DNA from: Aliiroseovarius sp. M344
GTDB lineage: Bacteria > Pseudomonadota > Alphaproteobacteria > Rhodobacterales > Rhodobacteraceae
Reading direction: 5' to 3'
Length of the DNA stretch: 64,000 nt
NCBI RefSeq assembly: GCF_025140835.1
Contig: NZ_CP081153.1
Span: 930,001 to 994,000, forward strand
Shown: positions 8,376 to 15,617 of the stretch, in pieces
How the letters are laid out: the number at the start of each line of letters is the position of its first letter
How positions within the stretch are numbered: position 1 is the first letter of the stretch
The notes under the pieces: model-generated
The model's input: only the letters and a program-made list of their open reading frames with translations
The model's database searches: none
What the model was told of the DNA's origin: nothing
Position numbers and translations under genes: made by a program

Positions 8376-9002
8376 ATGGCGAAAGCAGGATCGACATCCA
8401 GACCCACCCGCATCCAGCGCAAAAAGCGGCAGGCGATTTTCGAGGCGGCATTGGGCGTGTTTTCAGAAAAGGGATTGCGTGGCGCAACCCTTGATCAGAT
8501 CGCTGATGCTGCCGGGATATCCAAGCAAAACATCGTCTATTACTTCAACGGCAAGGAAGCCATCTATTCCGAACTTCTTGAGAGCCTGCTGGAAGAGTGG
8601 GTCAGCCCGTTGCGCGACCTGTCAGAAAACGGCGAGCCGCTGGATGAAATCATGACCTATGTGGGCCGGAAGATGGAGATGTCGCGTAAGATGCCGCGCG
8701 AAAGTCGGCTGTTCGCGACGGAGATCCTGCATGGCGCACCGCGCTTGGGCAACATGCTGACCAAGGACCTGAAAACACTGGTGGACGAAAAGGCCGCCGT
8801 GATCGCGGGTTGGATGGTCGAGGGGCGGCTTGCCACGATTGACCCCCATCATCTGATCTTCTCAATCTGGGCGATGACCCAGCACTATGCAGATTTCGAC
8901 CTTCAGGTGCAGGCGGTGCTGGGACCCGTGCGCAGTGAAACCCGGTTTGAAGATGCAGAAGCGTTCATCAAGCACATGCTGATCAGAACGCTTCGCCCCT
9001 AA
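8376..9002 (+). CDS. RutR-like TetR-family regulator, copy 2 (closer to E. coli RutR)
   Basis: 208-residue paralogue of the preceding gene. It matches E. coli RutR as I remember it over long stretches, including DLKALIDEKSALIAGW-like and PHHLIFSIWAMTQHYADF segments in the ligand-binding half. The HTH is at about residues 30-58. The two genes are co-transcribed. Its 3' end overlaps the converging DMT transporter gene by 20 bp. A split of labour between the two paralogues (for example base versus dihydrobase sensing) is speculative. Confidence 0.87.
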   Translation: MAKAGSTSRPTRIQRKKRQAIFEAALGVFSEKGLRGATLDQIADAAGISKQNIVYYFNGKEAIYSELLESLLEEWVSPLRDLSENGEPLDEIMTYVGRKMEMSRKMPRESRLFATEILHGAPRLGNMLTKDLKTLVDEKAAVIAGWMVEGRLATIDPHHLIFSIWAMTQHYADFDLQVQAVLGPVRSETRFEDAEAFIKHMLIRTLRP

Positions 9003-9873
9003 GCAGCATCACCAAAGCCAAAAGGGTGGCGACAACCCCCGCCATCAAGGCCAATGGCTGTGTCGTGCCTTTGAACAGAAACTCCCACATCACAACCCAG
9101 CTTGGCACCAGATAAGTATAGGCCATGACTTTGCTCGCGGGCAGGCGCTGGCTGGCAAATTGAACCAAAAAGAACGTGCCAGCCGTAGTGACGATGGCCA
9201 GATAGGCGATGACCAGCCAGACGGTCGACGATAGGGCCGCGTAGTCTGTGCTCACGACGTCGCGAAACCCGTAAATGCCCGCAACAATCAGCGCGCCCAT
9301 CACGGACCCGATTGATGTCTGCAACGGCTTCACATCATGCGCCAGTTTGCGCGCCACCGCCGGCACCAAAGCATGGGCCAGAGCGCCCAAAGTGAACAAG
9401 GCCTCGCCGCGCCCGACTTCAAACCGCATCAGGGCAGCCAAGTCGGCGCGGAAGATGACCCAGATGGCACCAATCGCACCAATGGTCAGCGCGATTAACG
9501 TCCAGCGACCTGACCTCTGCCCGGCGATCAGCAGACCAAACCCCGCCGCCATAAGCGGGGTCAGCGTAAAAACAGCGGCGGTCGAGACGGCGGTCGTGAC
9601 CCGTAGCGCTTCGAACATTGTGATGAAATAGACGGCCATCAGGCCGCCAATCAGAGCAAACCGCCAAAACCGGTCAAAGACAGGGCGGATGGGCACGCGC
9701 AAGACGCGTGCGATCGCGAGCAGGACAGCGGCCGCCAGCGCAAATCGCACCGTGTTCAATGCGGCTGGCGGTATATCCTTTGCGACGATGTGCCCAAAGC
9801 TGAACGACAGCGAGACCAACGCCGAGAAGGACAACATCGCCAGATGGCCCTGCCGGGAGGGGGACAGGGCCAT
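8983..9873 (-). CDS. EamA/DMT-family transporter
   Basis: 296-residue membrane protein with about ten hydrophobic helices and two EamA repeats, starting LSFSALVSLSFSFGHIVAK. ATG 9873 is chosen because it lies 7 bp after the preA stop and directly before helix 1. The longer frame to 10023 overlaps preA and reads as a Pro-rich, non-membrane extension. The start codon lies inside an 11-bp inverted repeat (9842-9852 / 9865-9875). Position after preT-preA suggests export or import of a pathway metabolite; the substrate is unknown. Confidence 0.82.
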   Translation of the reverse strand: MALSPSRQGHLAMLSFSALVSLSFSFGHIVAKDIPPAALNTVRFALAAAVLLAIARVLRVPIRPVFDRFWRFALIGGLMAVYFITMFEALRVTTAVSTAAVFTLTPLMAAGFGLLIAGQRSGRWTLIALTIGAIGAIWVIFRADLAALMRFEVGRGEALFTLGALAHALVPAVARKLAHDVKPLQTSIGSVMGALIVAGIYGFRDVVSTDYAALSSTVWLVIAYLAIVTTAGTFFLVQFASQRLPASKVMAYTYLVPSWVVMWEFLFKGTTQPLALMAGVVATLLALVMLLRGEAF

Positions 9874-9880
9874 CTCAGCC

Positions 9881-11185
9881 TTACTCTGCGGCTGTGGCGC
9901 TTGGGTTGTTGGGGTGGGTTGTCCAGTTGGCATAGTCGCCTTCAACAACCTTTCCGGTGCGTTCATCGACAGCACCGGCGGCAATGGTTTCCATGGTGAT
10001 GCAGCCTTCGACCGGGCAGACATTGACGCAGAGGTTACACGCCACGCATTCGTCGTCTTTCACGTCAAAGACGCGATCATCGGACATGCTGATCGCTTGG
10101 TGCGATGTGTCTTCGCACGCCGCATAACAGCGCCCGCATTTGATGCAGGCATCTTGATCAATCCGCGCCTTGGTCACGTGGTTCAGGTTCAGATATTGCC
10201 AATCCGTGACGTTCGGCACAGCGCGACCGACAACCTCATCGATCGAGGTGTAACCCTTTTCGTCCATCCATTGGCTAAGGCCCGAGATCATTTCCTGCAC
10301 GATCTTAAACCCATAGGTCATGGCGGCCGTGCAGACCTGCACGTTGCCAGCACCCAGTGCCATAAACTCGGCCGCATCGCGCCATGTGGTCACGCCACCA
10401 ATACCAGAAATCGGCAAGCCGTGGGTGCCGGGATTGCGGGCAATCTCGGCCACCATGTTCAAGGCGATTGGCTTCACCGCCGGGCCGCAATAGCCGCCAT
10501 GTGTGCCTTTACCGTCGATCATGGGTTCAGGCGCCATCGCGTCCAGATTGACATTGGTGATCGAGTTGATCGTATTGATCAGGCTGACCGCATCCGCGCC
10601 ACCATCCTTGGCCGCCTGCGCGGGCATCAGGATATTGGTGATGTTGGGTGTGAGCTTCACAATGACGGGCAGATCGGTGGCTTCTTTACACCAGCGCGTG
10701 ACCATCTCGATATACTCCGGCACCTGCCCGACAGCCGACCCCATACCGCGTTCGGCCATCCCATGCGGGCAACCGAAGTTCAGTTCGAACCCGTCACAGC
10801 CTGTCTCGGCAATGCGCGGGATGATCTCTTTCCACGCGGCTTCTTCGCAGGGCACCATGACCGAGGCGATGAGCGCGTGATCAGGATAGTCCTTCTTTAC
10901 GCGGGCCATTTCCTCTAGGTTCACCTCAAGCGGGCGGTCAGTGATCAGCTCGATGTTATTCAAGCCCAGAAGCCGACGATCCGCGCCGTGGATTGCGCCA
11001 TAACGCGGACCGTTGACGTTGACGACCGGCGGGCCTTCGGAGCCAAGCGTTTTCCATACCACGCCGCCCCAACCGGCTTCGAACGCGCGGCGCACGTTGT
11101 ATTCCTTGTCGGTCGGCGGGGCCGAGGCCAGCCAAAACGGGTTCGGTGACGAAATTCCAAGAAAATTCGATGTCAGGTCGGCCAT
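9881..11185 (-). CDS. preA: NAD-dependent dihydropyrimidine dehydrogenase, catalytic subunit PreA
   Basis: 434 residues. An FMN-binding dihydroorotate-dehydrogenase-like barrel (about 1-320) is followed by two [4Fe-4S] motifs near the C-terminus (CIKCGRCYAAC and CVACNLCVNVC). With PreT it reduces uracil/thymine to the 5,6-dihydro form using NADH, step 1 of the reductive pathway, or the reverse. A substrate-loop motif, NFGCPHGM, is visible. The start overlaps the preT stop by one base (TAATG). Confidence 0.95.
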   Translation of the reverse strand: MADLTSNFLGISSPNPFWLASAPPTDKEYNVRRAFEAGWGGVVWKTLGSEGPPVVNVNGPRYGAIHGADRRLLGLNNIELITDRPLEVNLEEMARVKKDYPDHALIASVMVPCEEAAWKEIIPRIAETGCDGFELNFGCPHGMAERGMGSAVGQVPEYIEMVTRWCKEATDLPVIVKLTPNITNILMPAQAAKDGGADAVSLINTINSITNVNLDAMAPEPMIDGKGTHGGYCGPAVKPIALNMVAEIARNPGTHGLPISGIGGVTTWRDAAEFMALGAGNVQVCTAAMTYGFKIVQEMISGLSQWMDEKGYTSIDEVVGRAVPNVTDWQYLNLNHVTKARIDQDACIKCGRCYAACEDTSHQAISMSDDRVFDVKDDECVACNLCVNVCPVEGCITMETIAAGAVDERTGKVVEGDYANWTTHPNNPSATAAE

Positions 11186-12525
11186 TAGCTTGCTCCCATC
11201 AGGCTGGCGTGGATGTCCATGGCCGCATCGCGACCTTCAGCAACGGCGGTGACGGTCAGATCGTCCCCGCCCGAGGCGCAATCACCCCCTGCCCAGACAC
11301 CGTTTGCGCTGGTTTTCTGTGCGTCGTCGACTTTGATCTTGCCGCCATCGAGTGTCAGAGCCTCGGGCATGCCGCCCAGCTTCTGACCGATGGCTTTGAA
11401 AAGTTGATCGGCGGGCAGGGTGAAGGTTTCGTCCAGCGTGACGAGCTTGCCGCCCTGCGTTTCGGTATAGGCGAAAGTCACACCGCTGAGCGATCCGTTG
11501 CCTTCGATCCCGACCGGGGTCGCGTTGCAAATGAGGGTCACACCCTTCTGTTGCGCCAAGTCCTGTTCGAATTTCGACGCTGCCATGGCGTCTTGCCCGC
11601 GACGATAAACGATGGTCACTTCTTCCGCGCCCAGCAGCTTGGATTGAACCCCGGCGTCGATCGCGGTCATGCCGCCGCCAATGACGACCACCCGACGGCC
11701 AACTGGCAAGGAGGTCAGATCGCTGGCTTGGCGCAGTTCGGAAATGAAATCGACCGCGTCAGAGACATTGTCTTTGTTTTCGCCATCCAGCCGCAGAGCA
11801 TTCACGGCTGACAGCCCCATTCCAAGGAACACCGCGTCAAAGTCGCTTTGTAGCCCATCCAGGGTGAGGGACTCGCCTAAGGCCTGACCATAGCGGATTT
11901 CAATCCCGCCAATGGCCATCAACCAATCCAGCTCTTTCTGGGCGAAGTCATTGGTGGACTTATAAGCGGCGATGCCGAATTCGTTCAGGCCTCCGCCTTT
12001 GGCGCGGGCTTCAAAGGCCACAACATTGTGGCCGAGCATCGCCAGCCGGTGCGCGCAAGCCAGTCCCGCAGGGCCAGCACCAACAACAGCGACGGTCTTG
12101 CCTGTTTTGGCAGCGCGCACGAACGGGTGCACTCCGTTGGCCATCAATGTATCGGTGGCAAAGCGCTGCAAGCGGCCGATTTCGACCGGTTTGCCTTCGG
12201 CGGTTTCGCGTACGCAAACTTCCTCGCACAGCGTTTCCGTCGGGCAGACGCGCGCGCACATCCCACCCAGAATGTTCTGGTTCAGGATGGTTTTGGCCGC
12301 CGCTTCCGGCGTTCCGGTCGCAATCTGGCGGATAAACAGGGGTATGTCGATCGATGTCGGACAGGCCGTCATGCAGGGCGCGTCGTGGCAAAAATAGCAA
12401 CGATCCGCGGCGACGAGCGCCTCATGATCATCAAAAGCCGGATGAAGGTCCGTAAAATTGGCTTGCACATCGGCTGGCGCTAATCGACCCGAAGAAACGC
12501 CGTTCTCTCTGTTGGTTTGGGGCAT
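11185..12525 (-). CDS. preT: NAD-dependent dihydropyrimidine dehydrogenase, flavin subunit PreT
   Basis: 446-residue glutamate-synthase-small-subunit-like protein. N-terminal cysteine clusters (CYFCHDAPC, CARVCPTETLCEEVC) bind Fe-S. They are followed by an FAD Rossmann motif (VVGAGPAGLACA, about 148-160), an NAD motif (VVIGGGMTAIDA, about 285-296) and the final GGDCASG FAD loop. It supplies electrons from NADH to PreA. It is the first gene of the preT-preA-DMT unit, with a RutR-like operator candidate 53 bp upstream. Confidence 0.94.
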   Translation of the reverse strand: MPQTNRENGVSSGRLAPADVQANFTDLHPAFDDHEALVAADRCYFCHDAPCMTACPTSIDIPLFIRQIATGTPEAAAKTILNQNILGGMCARVCPTETLCEEVCVRETAEGKPVEIGRLQRFATDTLMANGVHPFVRAAKTGKTVAVVGAGPAGLACAHRLAMLGHNVVAFEARAKGGGLNEFGIAAYKSTNDFAQKELDWLMAIGGIEIRYGQALGESLTLDGLQSDFDAVFLGMGLSAVNALRLDGENKDNVSDAVDFISELRQASDLTSLPVGRRVVVIGGGMTAIDAGVQSKLLGAEEVTIVYRRGQDAMAASKFEQDLAQQKGVTLICNATPVGIEGNGSLSGVTFAYTETQGGKLVTLDETFTLPADQLFKAIGQKLGGMPEALTLDGGKIKVDDAQKTSANGVWAGGDCASGGDDLTVTAVAEGRDAAMDIHASLMGAS

Positions 12526-12577
12526 TTTCTGATTCCCATTCTTGATTTCTCCTTACATGAAGGCACAAAACCAAGAA

Positions 12578-12595
12578 TTTTACCAGATGGTAAAA
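12578..12595. promoter_or_regulatory. RutR-like operator candidate upstream of preT
   Basis: Palindrome TTTTACCA-GA-TGGTAAAA with perfect 8-bp arms. It differs from the E. coli RutR consensus TTGACCA-N2-TGGTCAA, as I recall it, by one base per half-site. It lies 53-70 bp upstream of the preT start, where a promoter would be. RutR-like genes lie 3.5 kb away. Confidence 0.65.
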
Positions 12596-12624
12596 AAATT
12601 ATCTGCAACCCGCCCGAAATCGGA

Positions 12625-14193
12625 TCAGAGGTTTCTGCTGATCCAGTTGTCCAATACCTCGATCTCGCCTTTCTGCATCCTCAGGCCAAGCTTAGAGCGT
12701 CGCCACACGACATCTTCGGCGCGATGCACATATTCCTTGTCGATCATCCAGCGCACTTCCTGCTCGGTTAGGGTGGCCCCAAAGTCCCGGCCCAGATCAT
12801 CCGCTGTTTTGGCATCTCCCAATAGGTCCCAGCTTTCGGTGCCATAGGCCCGCACCAGCCGTTTTGCCCACGCAGGCGTCAAGAAGGGAAAGTCACCTTG
12901 CAGCTTGTCGGTCAGCGCCGGCACCCAATCCACAGGGAAGTCGCCACCAGGCAAGGCTTTTTCGGCCGTCCAATTTGCGGAAAGCTTTGGAAGGTGGCCC
13001 TTGAGGTTGGCCAGCGCATTTTCTGCAAGGCGGCGATAGGTGGTGATCTTACCGCCAAAAATGTTCAAAACCGGTGCGCCGCCCAAGTCATTCAGTTTCA
13101 GAACATATTCCCGTGTCGCCGCAGTGGCAGAGCTTGCCCCATCTTCATAGAGCGGTCGCACACCTGAATAGCTCCAGACCACGTCATCTTGCGTGATCGG
13201 CTTGTCGAAATACTGGTTGGCAAACGCGATAAGGTAATTTTGTTCTTCTTCGGTGCAGACGGGGCTTTTATCGGCGTCCTCGTGCGGCTCGTCCGTCGTG
13301 CCGATTAAGGTAAAGTCGGTTTCATAGGGGATCGCGAAGATGATCCGGCCATCTTCGCCTTGGAAGAAATATGCCTTCTCGTGGTCAAACAGCTTGGGGG
13401 TAACAATATGTGACCCACGCACCAGTCGAACGCCTTCCGAGGTCTGGACATCCAGCGCGCCGTCTATCAGCTCTCCAACCCATGGCCCGGCGGCGTTCAC
13501 AATGATTTTTGCCGAGTGGAGCGTGGTTTTGCCGGTTCGTGCATCTTGGGTTTCGATGTCCCAATGATGCGCATGGCGGGTCGTTCTGATGACTTTTGTA
13601 CGCGTCATGATCGTCGCGCCCCGCGCCTCGGCATTACGCGCGTTCAGCACCACAAGTCGTGCGTCATCAACCCAACCATCGGAATATTCATAGGCCTTGA
13701 TGAATTTGTCCTTCAGCGGCGCACCTTCCGGTGTGCCCGGCAGCTTCAGGGTCTTCGTGCCCGGCAGAAACTTTCGCCCACCAAGATTGTCGTAAAGAAA
13801 CAGACCAAGCCGGATCAGCCATGCGGGTCTGCGGCCTTTCATCCACGGCATGACCAGCGTCAGCAGCTTCGAAGTAGGCGTGTCCCCTTCGAACCGCATG
13901 TCCTTGTGATAGGGCAGCACAAAGCGCATCGGCCAGCTGATGTGCGGCATCGTGCGCAGAAGGATTTCGCGCTCGATCAGGGCTTCGCGAACCAGTCGAA
14001 ATTCAAAATACTCAAGATAGCGCAGGCCACCGTGAAACAGTTTGGTCGAGGATGACGAGGTCGCCCCGCCAAGGTCATTCATTTCAGCCAAAGTGACCGA
14101 AAGTCCACGCCCGGCGGCGTCGCGGGCAATGCCGCAGCCATTGATGCCGCCGCCGATGATAAAGATGTCGCTGGTGGTGTCGGGCTGGGTCAT
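12625..14193 (-). CDS. glpD: Aerobic glycerol-3-phosphate dehydrogenase
   Basis: 522-residue FAD enzyme that oxidises sn-glycerol 3-phosphate to dihydroxyacetone phosphate and feeds electrons to quinone at the inner membrane. The N-terminal FAD motif IFIIGGGINGCGIARDAAG is at about residues 9-27; the DAO barrel and the C-terminal GlpD domain follow. ATG 14193 puts this motif at the usual place. The longer frame to 14502 runs through the glpR promoter and coding start, so it is rejected. Divergent from glpR. Confidence 0.95.
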   Translation of the reverse strand: MTQPDTTSDIFIIGGGINGCGIARDAAGRGLSVTLAEMNDLGGATSSSSTKLFHGGLRYLEYFEFRLVREALIEREILLRTMPHISWPMRFVLPYHKDMRFEGDTPTSKLLTLVMPWMKGRRPAWLIRLGLFLYDNLGGRKFLPGTKTLKLPGTPEGAPLKDKFIKAYEYSDGWVDDARLVVLNARNAEARGATIMTRTKVIRTTRHAHHWDIETQDARTGKTTLHSAKIIVNAAGPWVGELIDGALDVQTSEGVRLVRGSHIVTPKLFDHEKAYFFQGEDGRIIFAIPYETDFTLIGTTDEPHEDADKSPVCTEEEQNYLIAFANQYFDKPITQDDVVWSYSGVRPLYEDGASSATAATREYVLKLNDLGGAPVLNIFGGKITTYRRLAENALANLKGHLPKLSANWTAEKALPGGDFPVDWVPALTDKLQGDFPFLTPAWAKRLVRAYGTESWDLLGDAKTADDLGRDFGATLTEQEVRWMIDKEYVHRAEDVVWRRSKLGLRMQKGEIEVLDNWISRNL

Positions 14194-14244
14194 GGGATGG
14201 CCTTTTTCGATTCTGTCGCGATTATGCGGCAAAACCCGCCAAAG

Positions 14245-14263
14245 CGAAAGAAAAAGACTTTCG
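14245..14263. promoter_or_regulatory. GlpR-type operator candidate between glpD and glpR
   Basis: CGAAAG-7 nt-CTTTCG inverted repeat in the 115-bp divergent region, followed by a further TTCG half-site. DeoR/GlpR proteins commonly bind TTCG-containing repeats. Position between glpD and glpR fits autoregulation. Confidence 0.4.
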
Positions 14264-14308
14264 TAAATGTTCGTTTTGGCGCAAATTGGCCTGAAAGAAA
14301 GGCGCTGG

Positions 14309-15067
14309 ATGTCGCAATCACTTCGAATACCGGAAATCCTCGAGATCGCCCGCCGTGATGGCAGGGTCACGGTCGATGGGCTGGCCGAGCATTTCGGGGT
14401 GACTTTGCAAACCATCCGGCGCGATCTGACCGATCTTGCCGAGGCGGGGCGGCTAGAGCGGGTCCACGGCGGCGCCATCATGCCGTCGGGCATTTCGAAC
14501 ATAGCTTACGAAGAACGCCGGGCACTGAACCAGGCGGCCAAAGACCGGATTGCGGCGGCGACGGCACAAATGATCCCGAATGACGTCGCGCTTTTCCTGA
14601 ACATTGGCACCACCACCGAGGCGGTCGCCCATGCGCTGTTGCATCACCAGAACATTCTTGTCGTCACCAACAATATCAATGTGGCACAAATCCTGTCCGC
14701 CAATCCCGACAGCCACGTCATTGTCACAGGTGGCACGATGCGGCGGTCAGACGGCGGGTTGGTTGGTGAACATGCGGCCCGGTGCGTCCGCGAGTTCAAG
14801 TTTGATATTTCTGTTATCGGCTGCTCGGCGCTTGATCATGACGGCGATTTTCTGGACTTCGACATGCAAGAGGTCGTGGTGAGTCAGGCTGGTCTGCAAC
14901 AGGCACGACAGAGGTTTCTGGTCTGCGATCACTCAAAACTGTCGCGCAAAGCGCCAGCACGGATTGGTGCCTTGGCGGATCTGGACGGCATCTTCACGGA
15001 TCAATCGCTGCCTGACACGCTGGTTCGCAACAGTGCGGAATGTGGAGTCGAGATCATAGTTGCCTAG
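14309..15067 (+). CDS. glpR: DeoR-family glycerol-3-phosphate regulon repressor GlpR
   Basis: 252-residue DeoR-type repressor. N-terminal HTH (VTVDGLAEHFGVTLQTIRRD, about residues 22-41) and C-terminal sugar-phosphate-sensing DeoRC domain (NIGTTTEAVAHAL, GCSALDHDGDF). ATG 14309 is preferred over 14267: AAAGG lies 8 nt upstream, and the family normally begins about 20 residues before the HTH. Divergent from glpD, so it likely represses glpD in response to glycerol 3-phosphate. Confidence 0.9.
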   Translation: MSQSLRIPEILEIARRDGRVTVDGLAEHFGVTLQTIRRDLTDLAEAGRLERVHGGAIMPSGISNIAYEERRALNQAAKDRIAAATAQMIPNDVALFLNIGTTTEAVAHALLHHQNILVVTNNINVAQILSANPDSHVIVTGGTMRRSDGGLVGEHAARCVREFKFDISVIGCSALDHDGDFLDFDMQEVVVSQAGLQQARQRFLVCDHSKLSRKAPARIGALADLDGIFTDQSLPDTLVRNSAECGVEIIVA

Positions 15068-15089
15068 CTACGCATTCTATGTTGAATAT

Positions 15090-15104
15090 ATGACCGATGG
15101 TCAT
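15090..15104. promoter_or_regulatory. TetR-type operator candidate upstream of iorA
   Basis: ATGACC-GAT-GGTCAT, a 15-bp palindrome with perfect 6-bp arms, 53 bp upstream of the iorA start. Its TGACCGAT half is identical to part of the right arm of the large palindrome at 7618-7625. Confidence 0.45.
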
Positions 15105-15156
15105 TTATTAGTGCGCAGCCGGTAATTTTGCTGCATTCACACAGGGACCCACCGCG

Positions 15157-15615
15157 ATGAAGCTTACTGTAAACGGAACAGAGCATGATCTGGACGTTGA
15201 AGACGACATGCCGCTTCTGTGGGTGCTGCGTGATGAGATTGGTTTGAACGGACCGAAATACGGCTGCGGTGTCGCAGCATGCGGTGCCTGCACTGTGCAT
15301 ATCGACGGCGTTGCGGTGCGATCCTGCCAAACGTTGGTCTCTGACGTTGACGGGCCTGTGACAACTATCGAAGGACTGGGAAACCCTGCCGAGATGCATG
15401 CGATTCAAGCGGCATGGTTGGAATATCAGGTCGCCCAATGTGGTTACTGTCAGGGCGGGCAAATGATGCAGGCAGCAGATCTGCTTTCAAACACGCCTGA
15501 CCCATCAGATCAAGATATCGACGAGGCCATGTCCGGCAACCTGTGCCGATGTGGGACTTATCCGCGCATTCGAGCTGCTGTAAAATCAGCAGCCCAGAAG
15601 TTGCAGGCGGTCTGA
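15157..15615 (+). CDS. iorA: [2Fe-2S] small subunit of a xanthine-oxidase-family molybdenum hydroxylase (IorA type)
   Basis: 152 residues. The N-terminal plant-type ferredoxin cluster [11 protein letters not shown] (about 36-47) and the C-terminal cluster (CGYCQGGQ and CRCGTY) hold two [2Fe-2S] centres. This is the standard small subunit of two-component molybdenum hydroxylases such as isoquinoline 1-oxidoreductase. It is followed after 2 bp by the large subunit. The symbol reflects the family; the real substrate is unknown. Confidence 0.86.
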   Translation: MKLTVNGTEHDLDVEDDMPLLWVLRDEIGLNGPKYGCGVAACGACTVHIDGVAVRSCQTLVSDVDGPVTTIEGLGNPAEMHAIQAAWLEYQVAQCGYCQGGQMMQAADLLSNTPDPSDQDIDEAMSGNLCRCGTYPRIRAAVKSAAQKLQAV

Positions 15616-15617
15616 GA

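Noticed and set aside
9689..10918. 409-residue open frame on the plus strand
   Set aside because: Antisense to preA and the DMT gene; no motif and no ribosome site.
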